Origin: Prorocentrum cordatum
Taxonomy: Eukaryota; Sar; Dinophyceae; Prorocentrales; Prorocentraceae
Assembly: GCA_963575745.1 (NCBI GenBank)
Contig: CAUYUJ010000723.1
Location: 40,001 to 104,000, forward strand
DNA length: 64,000 nt
Reading direction: 5' to 3'
Shown in pieces: positions 40,891-51,365 of the stretch. Position 1 is the stretch's first letter. Every line of letters starts with the position of its first letter. A program made the translations under genes and the position numbers. Below the pieces are notes generated by a model that did not search any database, was not told where the DNA came from, and was given only the letters and a program-made list of their open reading frames with translations.

Positions 40891-41460
40891 CCTCCTCGTC
40901 ATTCTCCCCCCTCCTGCTTCTCCGACGTTGCAGGCGCATGCGCTCGCATCCGCGTGCGAGCGCACGGGCGCAAACCGCCCAGCTGCGTCTGGGCGTGCGT
41001 CCGCCCTCCAGCAAGGCCAGCCAAACGCCGCGTCTTCACACAGAGGAGGGGCGAGAAGCCGTGAAGGCATCGAGCACGTGCGCGTATGTGCGCGGTTGAC
41101 GTCGCGAGCAGGGTCGGTGCGTTCGCACGGCCGCTTCACCTCGGCACACGGTCGACGGCGAAGGGGAGAGTGAGGGCGCCACCACGGTGAGGGCCGAAGG
41201 CGAGGGCAAGCGCTGGGCTGAAGTGGTGATGGAACATTTAACGCGAAGGAGTGAAACATAATCCCGATTGAGGACATGATCCTATCAGTATGAAGAGTAT
41301 CATTATCACGTTGGGCTCGCAACCATGACAATTCCACCAGCCCTATAGGGCGTATGTGATTTAAGGCGTTGCCCTCTTCCCCTCTTCCAACTCCCCTCTT
41401 CCCCTTCGGGGAGGGGTTCATCACTGCTCCTTTATCAAAAGACCCCCCCTCCCTCACCCG
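40891..41460. other. Unrecognised spacer
   Basis: GC-rich sequence (CGAGCAGGGTCGGTGC, CGGTCGACGGCGAAGG) turns AT-richer after 41230 (GGAGTGAAACATAATCCCG). No frame longer than background, repeat or RNA gene was recognised. Confidence 0.4.
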
Positions 41461-42560
41461 ACCGACAATCCAGGGACAGTGCCCCCCCATCCCTGTCAAA
41501 ACACAATGCAAAGTGGACTTTGTTGTTCGGGTGGCCCGCGAGCACTGTGTAGTTGTGTTCTCGACAGGGGCAGCAGAGGTGCCAGCATATGGCCTGCTGT
41601 GCGCAGTGCAAACATCCCTGTCGATAGGCAATTCAAAATACACTTTGAACCAGAATCTGGATCATGCGCGGGCACCCGGCGATCCATTTGCAGTGGCTGT
41701 TGTCATGGGCGGCGGGGGTGCTTGCGTTTTGCCTGCTGTGCGCAGGCCCACCAGACGTCATGATGGCCACTTCGCCGTGACTTGGCACTGGCTTTCGACA
41801 AGGATGGCAGGGGACGACATGTTCCCCGCTAGGCACGGGCGAACCTGGTACACTCTGCGCGAGCCCCGAACGTTGCGCACCTGGCGAGCACGTGGCGCAT
41901 CTGGCGCATCAGGCGTGCCTGCACGCTTGGTGCGCGTGGCGCGCCTAGCGCACCTCGCCCCAGCGTCGCATATGATGAGACCTGGGTTGTGTTGGGAACG
42001 CTGGTGGGAGTGAGCCAAGCAGTTTGCGCCTGGGAGAGGTGTCTGGATCACTGCTCCTCATGAATATGCACCCCCTCCCGCCCCCCTCCCGCACCCGACC
42101 AGCGACAAGACCCTGGCCAGTGCCAACCCCCATCCCCGCCATCCCTTGCGAAGAACCATTCCAAAGTGCATGTTGCACCAAAATCTGGATCACGCGCCTG
42201 CGCCTCGCGATCACTGCGCATGGCTTGTGGACGGGAGCAACGGGAGGCCCGGCAGATCGCCCGCTGCGCGCAGAGCCAGCACTCCCGCAACAGAACAGCG
42301 CAAGCGCACACTGCACCAGCATCCGGATCGTGTGAGCGCGCCCCGCGGTCGCTGTGTGCTGGGTTTTTTGGACGGCGACGGCATGCAGCACACGCATTCC
42401 GCCTGCCCTGCACAGGCCCACCATCCCCTCCAACAAAGCATGAAAAGTGGAGCGTGCATCCTGCCAGGGACAGCGGGGGGGGGTAGATTGCCCGTCGAGC
42501 GCAGGCCCACTATCCCTGTCAAAGACACTTGCAGAGTGACTGCGGGTGGACATCCACGTT
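41461..42560. repeat. 140-bp satellite S, first array
   Basis: Diverged monomers of roughly 140 bp contain AATCTGGATCATGCG, CGCGGGCACCCCGCGATCACT, GACAGGGACGGC, CTGCTGCGCGCAGGCC and CCATCCCTGTCAA. AATCTGGATC-like landmarks recur near 41655 and 42183. The array is interrupted at 41820-41965 by a GCGCACCTGGC-rich stretch and by unique sequence to about 42130. Predicted frames do not extend across monomers. Confidence 0.8.
41868..41962. repeat. GCGCACCTGGC-type short repeats
   Basis: Variants of GCGCACCTGGCGCGCGTGG are chained; the same motif clusters at 42620-42690, 61760-61815 and 63040-63245. It is preceded here and at 63020 by the shared sequence ACACTCTGCGCG. Confidence 0.75.
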
Positions 42561-42614
42561 AAGATGGCGCAAGCTCACCGTCACTTCTCTACAGGGATAC
42601 TGGGGAGGTCGACG

Positions 42615-42990
42615 TATTGCCCGATGTGGCGCACCTGGCGCGCGCGGCGCACCTGGCGGCGCACCTCGCGGGGTTCGCGCACCTGGTTGGCGTCTGCACT
42701 AGTTCCCGATGGTTGTCGATGGCGGACCCTGCTTCTGCTGAGACTCGGGTGTTAATTATGTTTGGGCGGGCGGGTGGGAATGAGCGAAATGGTTTGTTGC
42801 TAGTGGGTAGCTTGATCACTGCTCCCTATGAACAAAAAAACCCTCCCCCATCCGACCGAAAGCCAAACCAAAGCCGTGAGCCACCCCCTCCACCATCCCG
42901 GTCAAAAGCAATACAAGATACACTTCGCCTCCAAATCCGAATCATGCGCAGGCGCCCCACGACCACTTCGCAGTCGTTTTTGACAGGGAC
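42615..42990. repeat. Short-repeat stretch and last satellite monomer before the LINE
   Basis: GCGCACCTGGC repeats (42620-42690) and a segment with CGATGGCGGACCCTGCTTCTGC and TGATCACTGCTCCCTATGAA lead into a satellite S monomer (AATCCGAATCATGCGCAGGC, 42935). It breaks off near 42990 where the LINE begins. The same order of modules is at 61760-62100. Confidence 0.7.
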
Positions 42991-43105
42991 GGCAGGAGAG
43001 ACTGCATTTGGCTCAAGCGCCTCAAGCCCTGGCACCGGCCAGGAGAAGCGGCGAACCTGGACAATCACCACCCGCTCACTTCCAGCTTCCTTCCTATCTC
43101 TTGCG

Positions 43106-44208
43106 ATGGCCACCGGCACGCGCACGCCAGGAACACCGGTTCGAGGAGTACTTGAGCGCGACGTTCGTCAGCGCCTATTCAGCCCGCTCCACGAGATGGA
43201 TGGGCTGGATGGACCACCTCCGCCGGAGGTACATCAGATCTCTACACCAGGTACTCCCGCAGAGGCTTACGCAGTACCAGCGCCTCAACAGCAACAACAT
43301 CCCCCAACTCTTCAGGAAATTACGGCCGCCATCCGCCAGGAGGTCCAGCCGATAAAGACCACCATCAGGAACTTCGACATGCGCCTGAAGGAGATGAGTG
43401 AGAGGTTCGACGGCAGGTTTGGGGAGGTGGAGAACCACATGGAGGAAATCGACAGCCGCCCGACGAACTTGGAGAACATTTGCGAGCCCACAGGCGGTTC
43501 ACCAGCATCCGGCCGCAGTGCTGGCACTGAGGTCTGGGACCACACCAAGGCCTTGCAGGTGGAGATCGAGCAGCTTAAGGGCGCCGCTTCAGCCTCAAAG
43601 GAGAAGGAGAAGGAGGAGAAGCAGGATACGATGGTGGTTGGAGGCCTTCAGTCTTTCCAGGGCCTTTGGGAGGCCCAGAAATGGTTAGAAGATAAATTGT
43701 GGAACGCCTACGCCCCCAAGCCACAGGAGGTGTACACCAAAGGGGACTTCAGGGGCATCATGTTCGCGAAGTTTCCGGGCAAGTCAGAGAGGGACGCAGC
43801 AGTTCAAGTTTTCCGGAAGGAGGCTTTCAAGGAGGGGGGAACTCCATCTGGGCCAAACCGGACCAGGTGTTGGCCAAGAGGGTCGTCAACTCGCTCGTCT
43901 TCGGGACAAAGCGTCTTCTCACGGAGGAGAGGGGCTTCACGAACCAGAGCGTGTGGGCTGACCCGGAAACCGGGCAGGTCTGGGTGGGAGACGAGGTTGC
44001 GGTCAGAGTTCTGGTCGAAGAGGGCACGCTGAAAGTGAAGTACGGCACCGGCTGGGAGGACTGGCTGACCCAGGTCGACTTCCCGGAATTCCCCAACTTG
44101 GTCTCGAAGCTGCGCGAGAAGTTGGGGATCACCCCAATGAAGGGCAGCGGGAAAGGCGGGAGCAAGGGGAAGACGAAAGGAGGCAGGGGAGGAACGCTGC
44201 CAATGTAG
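43106..44208 (+). CDS. LINE ORF1 protein, read in two frames
   Basis: From ATG 43106 (MATGTRTPGTPVRG) come a Pro/Gln-rich stretch, then a likely coiled coil (LQEITAAIRQEVQ, KEMSERFDGRFGEVENHMEE) and an acidic-basic spacer. Next is an RRM-like region (TMVVGGLQSFQG..DFRGIMFAKFPGKSERDAAV). At the six-G run 43834-43839 the frame must move back one base to continue as NSIWAKPDQVLAKRVVNSL. The protein ends in a Gly/Lys-rich basic tail before TAG 44206-44208. About 366 residues in all. The shift falls on G GGG GGA in the right phase for -1 ribosomal slippage, so it may be programmed; a lost G is the plainer alternative. The role is probably RNA binding, as for other LINE ORF1 proteins. Confidence 0.75.
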
Positions 44209-44210
44209 AG

Positions 44211-47200
44211 GTGCCGGCGGAGCACGAGCAGAACCGTTTCACTGTGGAGTTGTGCGGGTTCGTTTCTATCTCTTGGAAGCCCCCGTGTAGCTCAAGGTTT
44301 TCTGCGGATGAAGCCCAGCAGCCTTGTCAAACAACGCTGTCGCTCTCTGCGGCGCGGGGCGGCCTTTTGCGCCCGACTCAGCATGAATTCACAATAGCAT
44401 CATGGAACATTGAAGGCTACACGGAGTCACAACAATTTGAGCTCGAATTGATTATGAGAGATAACAACATCATGATCTTATGCATACAAGAGACGTGGGT
44501 CCCAAAGTCTGAAGCATTTGTCACCGAATCTGGCTATCTCGTCATCCACTCAGGCGAAGCCAACGAGTCGTCCGAGAAGGTCGGCGTAGGCTTCATCGTG
44601 GCACCGTCTGCGCGCAGATCCGTGGTTGGATTCTGCCAGGCGTCGTCGAGGATTGCGTCATTGAAGATACTAGTTCCTGGCGGCAAGGCTGTCCTATTCT
44701 CGGCATACGCCCCGCACAGCGGAAAAGACTTTCAACTACGGCAGACATTCTTCCAAGACCTTGCAGAGTTTGTCGAGTCTCGCTCTTCGCACGGACCGAA
44801 AATCGTCATGGGCGACCTCAATGCAAGACTTCATGGGCAGACTGGGGATGATGGCACGATCATCGGCCCGCATGTGTTCAGACACCCTGGTCAGCAATGC
44901 AACGAGAATGCAAATAGGTTCCTGCTTGTGAAGGCTTGCGCCCGTCTTCACATGTGTATTGGAAACACTTTCTTTGACCGCTCCCAAGAGAACCTGGCCA
45001 CGAACTGCAACGTAGGATGTGCGCTCGGATGCCCAATCACGCCACAGACCCACTCGCAGATCGATTTCCTGTTGTGCCAACAAGACTGGCTTCACAATGT
45101 GCGGGACGTGCGCGCTGAACCAGCTGCCCCTCTCGCCTCGCACCATTTTCTGCTGATTGCCAACGTTGTTCTACAAGTGCCCAAGTCGTCGTCGACCGGC
45201 CAGAACAAACGCCTAGACGTGCAGAAGCTCAATGAGGCACCTGGGCGACATGCTTTCGTACAGTCTCTGTCACGCACGCTGGAGGAATTCGACGAGTCCG
45301 CAAGCAACGTGGTGGACGTCAACCTGTCATGGTGCTGCCTAGTCGATGCTTTTGGGCACGCTGCCGCCTCGAGCCTGCCGGAGCGCGCAATGCCCAAGAG
45401 GAAGCCTTGGACTGGCGAGGGCACATTGGAGTTGATTGCACGACGGGCAGAAGCACGACGGCGCGGAGACAGACAGCTGGAGTCAAATCTGGCAAAAGCA
45501 GTGCGATCGTCAGTATCTCGGGACAAAGCGGCCTGGCTGGAAGGTCTGCTGGCCGACGGCAACTGGGCCGAAGTGCGGAAGCTCAGAAAAGGGCGCTGCC
45601 CGAAGCAGGGGAGGCTTCGGGATGCCAGCGGCACGCTGGTTGAGAGCGACCGTCGCGCTGAAACGCTGGCGGAACATTTGGAGAGAGTGCAATGGGCGGT
45701 TCGTCCAACTACCCTGCTCGACGACGACGCGCCAATCAACCCGGAGCTTCACATGCACCTGGGGCCCATCACAATAGCCGAAATCAAGACGGCAGCCAAG
45801 AAGTTACGGAATGGCAAGGCCCCGGGCATGGACGACTTGTGCCCGGAGTTCTGGAAGGCTGCCACAACGGACGGGGAGGGGGCCATTGAATGGATTGCCA
45901 AATTCTGCAATTTAGTGTGGGAAGGCGGTAAAGTTCCAGACGCTTGGCATTTGTCCCGCGTGAGCATGATATACAAAAAGGGTGACCCAGCATCATGTGA
46001 TAATTACCGCCAAATTAGTCTGCTGCCGATTGGGTATAAGTTGTTCGCCATGATTATGCTGCGTCGGCTCCGGGAGGCTGGCGCGGAAGAGAAGATCTGG
46101 AAGACCCAATTCGGTTTCCGATCAGGGCGGGGGACAGCGGATGCGATCTTCCTCGCCCGCCGGGTGATCGAGGAGGCATGGGCGACCAAAGGCGGAAGCG
46201 CCGTGTTGTTGGCCCTGGATTGGGCGAAGGCATTTGATTCTATATCGCCTGAAGCTCTGTCTGTGTCCCTGAAGCGGTTTGGGTGCCCAAGTAAATTTGT
46301 AGATATGGTCTCCTCGATCTACAAGGACCGCAAATTCGTGGTGACGGACTTCGCAGTCGAATCCGCGGAGCACACCCAGACTTATGGCATCTGCCGGGGG
46401 TGCCCGCCATCGCCATTCCTTTTCACGATAATCATGACCACGCTGCTAAGCGACGCGCACAAGTGCCTGCAGAACCAGATCGGGGAGGCCGTCCGGGAGC
46501 ACGTCATCAGCGAGCTTGTCTACGCGGACGATACCCTTCTCGTCGGCAGCAACCCCGGGACCGTCAAGACTCTTATGCAGTGCGTCGAGAAGTGTGGGGA
46601 GCATTATGGCCTCAAGCTCAATTGGCAGAAAGTGGAAATGCTCAGGGTGAGGTCTAATGCCGTGGTCAAGAACTCTTCTGGGATGGCAATAACGTGCAAG
46701 GAATCGTTGATATATCTTGGAACATGCCTGACAGCTGACGGCCGGATCGCAGCGGAGCTCAGCCGGCGGATAGGGGCTGCTTCCAGTGAGTTCAAGGCGC
46801 TGCATGCGGTATGGACACATTCATCACTGAGTCGCAGGCGGAAGATAGCAATACTCCATGCTTGCATTGTGTCTAAGCTGCAATATTGTTTGTTCGCCGC
46901 GTGTATGAACAAATTGGAAAGGAGAAGGTTGGACGCCTTCCAAGCCCGTTGCCTCAGAAAAATCTTGCGAGTATCGCCGTCATTTCTGAGCAGAGTGTCT
47001 AACGCAACCGTTTTGAGTATGGCCGGACAGGGGCCGCTGAGCGAAGACATCTGCAGGCGACAGATGGAATTCACGGGACATCTTGCCAGGCGGGCAGACT
47101 CTGACCCAGTGCGCTGCTCAATATTTTGCCCTGGTGGCATCGAATTGAAGCGACCGGACGGGCCGCGGCAGCGGGGCAGGCCGAGACAAACTTGGAGCCA

Positions 47201-47327
47201 CATGGTCATGAAGAATTGTGTGTCTGCTGCGGGCTCACGCGAGCGCGTTGCTGCTTTCTTCCGCCCGGATGGCGGAGCAGCGCGCGCGTGGAAACAGCAA
47301 GTTAATGCATGGCATTTGAGTGCGTAG
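44211..47327 (+). CDS. LINE ORF2: APE endonuclease-reverse transcriptase
   Basis: An uninterrupted frame of 1038 codons counted from a GTG. Endonuclease motifs: ASWNIEGY (Asn 66), CIQETW, GDLNAR (Asp 202, Asn 204), QIDFLL and SHHFLL. RT motifs: LRNGKAPGMDDL, IYKKGDPASCDNYRQISLLP, GFRSGRGTADAIF, LALDWAKAFDSI (Asp 670), CPPSPFLFT and YADD (771-774). The C terminus has FTGHLARRADSDP and RQRGRPRQTW, without RNase H. All catalytic residues are present, so the enzyme looks functional. There is no in-frame ATG before the endonuclease motifs. The frame is open back to 43962, overlapping ORF1 by about 247 bp in the -1 frame, so translation may depend on frameshifting or reinitiation. Confidence 0.93.
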   Translation: MPAEHEQNRFTVELCGFVSISWKPPCSSRFSADEAQQPCQTTLSLSAARGGLLRPTQHEFTIASWNIEGYTESQQFELELIMRDNNIMILCIQETWVPKSEAFVTESGYLVIHSGEANESSEKVGVGFIVAPSARRSVVGFCQASSRIASLKILVPGGKAVLFSAYAPHSGKDFQLRQTFFQDLAEFVESRSSHGPKIVMGDLNARLHGQTGDDGTIIGPHVFRHPGQQCNENANRFLLVKACARLHMCIGNTFFDRSQENLATNCNVGCALGCPITPQTHSQIDFLLCQQDWLHNVRDVRAEPAAPLASHHFLLIANVVLQVPKSSSTGQNKRLDVQKLNEAPGRHAFVQSLSRTLEEFDESASNVVDVNLSWCCLVDAFGHAAASSLPERAMPKRKPWTGEGTLELIARRAEARRRGDRQLESNLAKAVRSSVSRDKAAWLEGLLADGNWAEVRKLRKGRCPKQGRLRDASGTLVESDRRAETLAEHLERVQWAVRPTTLLDDDAPINPELHMHLGPITIAEIKTAAKKLRNGKAPGMDDLCPEFWKAATTDGEGAIEWIAKFCNLVWEGGKVPDAWHLSRVSMIYKKGDPASCDNYRQISLLPIGYKLFAMIMLRRLREAGAEEKIWKTQFGFRSGRGTADAIFLARRVIEEAWATKGGSAVLLALDWAKAFDSISPEALSVSLKRFGCPSKFVDMVSSIYKDRKFVVTDFAVESAEHTQTYGICRGCPPSPFLFTIIMTTLLSDAHKCLQNQIGEAVREHVISELVYADDTLLVGSNPGTVKTLMQCVEKCGEHYGLKLNWQKVEMLRVRSNAVVKNSSGMAITCKESLIYLGTCLTADGRIAAELSRRIGAASSEFKALHAVWTHSSLSRRRKIAILHACIVSKLQYCLFAACMNKLERRRLDAFQARCLRKILRVSPSFLSRVSNATVLSMAGQGPLSEDICRRQMEFTGHLARRADSDPVRCSIFCPGGIELKRPDGPRQRGRPRQTWSHMVMKNCVSAAGSRERVAAFFRPDGGAARAWKQQVNAWHLSA

Positions 47328-47539
47328 CTGTGGCTCTCATCTCTCCTTTTCCTCCTCCTCCTCCTTCTCCTCCTCCTCCTCCTCCCTCCGCGTGTTTAGC
47401 ACGCGCGGCCGATGCCAATACAGCACGCCCCGCTCATGAGCAGTTTTTCTTTTGGCTGCTCACGGTCTCACCCTGCTCGCGCGCCGTCCAGACGCAAGGC
47501 TACTGAACTGAACTGTGCAATGCCAACACACCCAAATAT

Positions 47540-47760
47540 CGTCCAAATAAAATGAAGCGCACAATGCGACAAGACCTGGATCACGCGCGGGCACCAAGCA
47601 ATCACGAAGCTTTGGTTTTGGGCATGGGCGAAGGGGGTGCCGACATATTGGCTGCTGCGCGCACGCCCATCTTCCACGTAACAAACCTCGATTTACATGT
47701 TAGCCAACGCGGACCCTAAAAGATTGTGCGTCTGGCAATATGTGTGGTACATTCTATATG
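47540..47760. repeat. Satellite S monomer after the LINE
   Basis: GACCTGGATCACGCGCGGGC, GGTTTTGGGCATGGGCG and GCTGCTGCGCGCACGCCC resume the interrupted monomer. A short AT-rich stretch (TGCGTCTGGCAATATGTG) then leads into the macro-repeat. Confidence 0.7.
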
Positions 47761-47765
47761 GTGCA

Positions 47766-48327
47766 ATTCACTTTGACCGTCTTGAAGCTGTCCTCTCTAC
47801 TGCTCGTGCAAACATCCCACCCTCCCACCCGCAACTTGGTCGCAAGATTTCTTAAGACAAGACCGTGACGGTAGGTACCACATGGCACTTGGCCACGACA
47901 CGGGCACCGACGACGACAGCGACAACGACGACGACGGCGCCGCAGACACCGACTACGACGACACCGCCGACGTCGACGTCGACGAAGACGACGACGACGC
48001 CGACGCCGACGACGACGACGAAGACGACGACGACGTCGCCAACGGAGACGACGACGAGGGAGGAGAAAAAACGACGACGGCGACAACGACGACAACGACG
48101 ATGGAGGAGGGAAGACGGCGACGACGCGAACGACGAAGAAGGAGGAAGGACGGCGACGCCGACGACGACAACGACGAGGGAGGAGGGAAGACGACGACGA
48201 CGACGACAACGACGACGAAAACGACGACGACGACGGCAACGAAATAGGAGGGAAGACGACGAGACGCCGACGACGGACGACAACGACGACGAGGGAGGAG
48301 GATAACGACGAGGGAGGAGTGAAGACC

Positions 48328-48367
<40 letters not shown>

Positions 48368-48848
48368 CGACGAAATAGGAGGGACAACGACGAGACGCCG
48401 ACGAAGACGACGAGGGAGGAAGGACGACAACGGCGACAACGACGACGGAAGCGACGACGACGCCAAGACGACGACGACGACGAGGAAAGACAGAAGACGT
48501 CGACGTCGACGAAGACGACGACGACGCCGACGCCGACGACGACGACGAAGACGACGACGACGTCGCCAACGGAGACGACGACGAGGGAGGAGAAAAAACG
48601 ACGACGGCGACAACGACGACAACGACGACGGAGGAGGGAACACGGCGACGACGCGAACGACGAAGAAGGAGGAAGGACGGCGAAGCCGACGACGACAACG
48701 ACGAGGGAGGGGGGAACACGACGACGACGACAACGACGACGAAAACGACGACGACGGCGACGAAATAGGAGGGACGACGACGAGACGCCGACGACGGACG
48801 ACAACGACGACGCGGGAGGAGGATAACGACGAGGGAGGGGGGAAGACC

Positions 48849-48882
<34 letters not shown>

Positions 48883-49007
48883 CGACGAAATAGGAGGGAC
48901 AACGACGAGACGCCGACGAACACGACGAGGGAGGAAGGACGACCACGGCGACAACGACGACGGAAGCGACGACGACGCCAAGACGACGACGACGAGGAAA
49001 GACAGAA

Positions 49008-49042
<35 letters not shown>

Positions 49043-49080
49043 GGGAGGAGGGAGGACGACGACGACGACGACGACGCAAA
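47766..49080. repeat. Macro-repeat cassette: (GAC)n array 1
   Basis: The left flank CTGCTCGTGCAAACATCCCA and CCACCCGCAACTTGGTCGCA is shared with the arrays at 52680 and 54832. Inside, GAC triplets carry GGAGGAGGGA and AAATAGGAGGGACAACG punctuation and form a higher-order repeat of 527 bp (GTCGCCAACGGAGACG at 48034 and 48561). The right flank is GCGCGCGCACGCTTTTGTTG. Peptides predicted here, such as poly-Asp or poly-Thr and their antisense, are repeat artefacts. Confidence 0.92.
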
Positions 49081-49667
49081 AGCGCGCGCGCACGCTTTTG
49101 TTGAAAACCCGTGTTGCAAAAACCTTGTGTTTTTTGTACGTTGTTTGGACACACGATTTTGGAATCCTTCCGAAACCGAAGGTTCTTGAAGGATGTCGGC
49201 ATACGCGCGGGACTTCGCGCGCGTCTGCACTTCGTCCTATTTGTTGCAGAGGATTCTCGCGACAGCACACGCGCAAGGGCGTTCGACAGATTTCGACATG
49301 CGCGCGCGAAGCCCGTCTGGTAGCATTTTGTGAAAATCTTGAAAAACCCATGGTTTTCTTAAGATTTCGCAAGAGCTTGCGCGTAAAGCTTTTTTAGCAA
49401 ATCAGTTTTGAGAAACCCTGTGTTTTGTATGTTTTTCTGGGGGGGGGGGAATTCAATTTGAAATGTCTCCCGAACCGAAGGTTTTTGAAGGATTTCGGCA
49501 TGCGCGCGCGACGACGCGCGCGTGTGCACTTCGTCCCATTCGTCGCAAGGGATTCGCTAAAAAAACTTATGTCAGAGCAAAAATTGTCACCGCTCAAGGG
49601 AACCTCAGGGGGGAACCCGGTTTGGCTGGGATAGTATGACTTCATATTTAGGATGGAAGAGTGTGCA

Positions 49668-49716
<49 letters not shown>

Positions 49717-49790
49717 CATACTATCCGAGGGGGAACCGATAAGTCCGGGGGGGAGGGGGGGATAAATCTTTTAGAAAGGAGAATATATGT
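49081..49790. repeat. Macro-repeat elements a, b and tail, unit 1
   Basis: Element a (49081-49330) and element b (49370-49570) share TTCCGAAACCGAAGGTT and GGCATGCGCGCGCGAC. They differ after the core: a has GATTCTCGCGACAGCACACG, b has AGGGATTCGCTAAAAAAAC. The tail holds TGGGATAGTATGACTTCATA and AGAAAGGAGAATATATG. A TA tract lies within it. Confidence 0.85.
49629..49726. repeat. (TA)n tract in an inverted repeat
   Basis: About 42 bp of TATA (49670-49711) lie between GGATAGTATGACTTCAT (49629-49645) and its near-perfect reverse complement ATGAAATCATACTATCC (49710-49726, two mismatches). The whole could extrude as a cruciform. Confidence 0.85.
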
Positions 49791-50045
49791 GGTCTGATAG
49801 ATGATGTGCCGAAATTGTTGCGCAATCGATATGATCCATCTTATGTTGTGCAATCACAAGTGTGCGATCCATACGGTACAATACGTGTTTTGCCATGTAC
49901 GTAGGAAAAAATATATGTGGTGCCAGCCGTGTGGAACAATCTATGTTGTGCAGTACATGGTCTGACATCTACGTTGCGCCCTGCATGCGGTGCGATATGC
50001 GTGGCGCACCTGATTTTTACAAACGATTTGACACAGTCCATGTTC

Positions 50046-50590
50046 CTGCGAGCATCCCAGACACCCACCCGCAACTTGATTCATAAAACCCATGCGGTGG
50101 CGATTGCGATGAGTGCTCGGCGTTGGCTGGTGCATCTTTGCGGCCGCGCCAACCCAAACACGCGCGCGCAACGGCCAGCTAGTTTGGCGCGACCGACGCG
50201 GCCGCGGTGGCGCTGACCGCAGGGCATATCCCAGCGGGCATTTCAGTGCGGGTCGGCGACTTGGGCGGGCGCGGTATCATGGCAACGACGACGACGGTGG
50301 ACGCGACGCCAATAGTATCGACGCTGGCGACGACGTGCACAACGACGACGACGCGGACAGCGCGGGCGCCGACGCTGATCGCGCCAACGACGATGACGGC
50401 GCCCTCGCGTCGGCGATGAAGATTTTGCAAAGAGTTCGACATGCGCGCGCAGCCGAAAGTGGCCCGCATATTAATTATTGCTAACCGCGGATCGCGCCCC
50501 CCCCCCTCCCCCCCTCCCCCAGCACGCGCGCAAGGGCGCGCGAAGGATTTCGGCCTGCGACGCCAGCGGCCCGCTTATCAGCTGTTCATG
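50046..50590. repeat. Macro-repeat cassette: E module 1
   Basis: CACCCGCAACTTGATTCAT, GCGATGAGTGCTCGGCGTTGG, TAGTTTGGCGCGACCGACGC, CATTTCAGTGCGGGTCGGCG and GCGCCCTCGCGTCGGCGATG recur in E modules near 51400, 56320, 59190 and 60250. A GAC-rich core (50285-50360) is present. C-runs close it (about 50500-50520). Confidence 0.82.
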
Positions 50591-51365
50591 GACATGTTGA
50601 TAAACTGATGGTTTTCTCGACTAACGTTGCGAGACCATGCGTTTCTGAATGTGTTTGGGACACTCGGTTTTGAAATCGCTAGGAGGCCGAAGGTGTTTGG
50701 CGGATTTCGGCACGCGCGCGCGGCGAGGCGCGCGCGTAAACTTCGCCCTGGTGTCTGCAAAGGGTTCTTGCGACGGCGCGCGCGCAAGGGCGTTTGATCT
50801 CGACACACGCGCGCGCGCGAAGCCCGCATGGTAGGATTGTCCGAACATGCGGAGCAAAACCTATGGATTTCCTTGGGATTCGCAAGAGCGCGCGCGCGCA
50901 AGCCTTCTTGAAAATCAGCGTTGCGAAACCACGTGTTTGCACATATTTTTTGTTGGACACTCGATTTTGAATTCCTTACGAGTCCAAAGTTTTTTGAAGG
51001 ATCGGCACGCGCGCGCGACATCGCGCGCGCGCACTCCGTCCCACGTTTTGCAAGGGATTCTTGGAAACTGATGATTTGGGATAAAAGAGCGCGCGCGCAT
51101 GATATTTGAGGGGGAAGGATGGCGGGGGGGGGGGCGGATGCCGGCCCAGCTGGGGCGGCATGATTTCTTGTTTAGGATGGGCGATGGGAAAGAATCGCAC
51201 GTAAATTGCCAGGCGAAAAAAAGGGAACTGATAATCCCAATGGGAGGGGGGGAGACTCTGTTCTCTTTCAAGGAAGGAGTTGCTACGCGGTGCAAGCATG
51301 TCTTGCCACGCATGCGGTGCGCATGTTATATTGCGCAATTCATGTATAATCGCAGTGCGTCGTCG
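50591..51365. repeat. Macro-repeat elements a, b and tail, unit 2
   Basis: a at about 50600-50830, b at about 50880-51070, and a tail with GGATGGCGGGGGGGGGGG, TTGTTTAGGATGGGCGATGG and CAAGGAAGGAGTTGC. No gene was seen. Confidence 0.82.

Larger units (their letters stand above)
42990..47540 (+). mobile_element. Near-complete APE-type LINE with two ORFs
   Basis: The element lies inside satellite S: a monomer is interrupted near 42990 and satellite sequence resumes at about 47555 (GACCTGGATCACGCGCGGGC). It has a 5' region, ORF1 (43106-44208), ORF2 (frame open 43962-47327), and a 3' region with a CTC tract (47340-47390) ending near ACTGAACTGAACTGTGCAATG (about 47500-47525). No poly(A) tail and no clear target-site duplication were found, so the boundaries are approximate. 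Confidence 0.85.
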
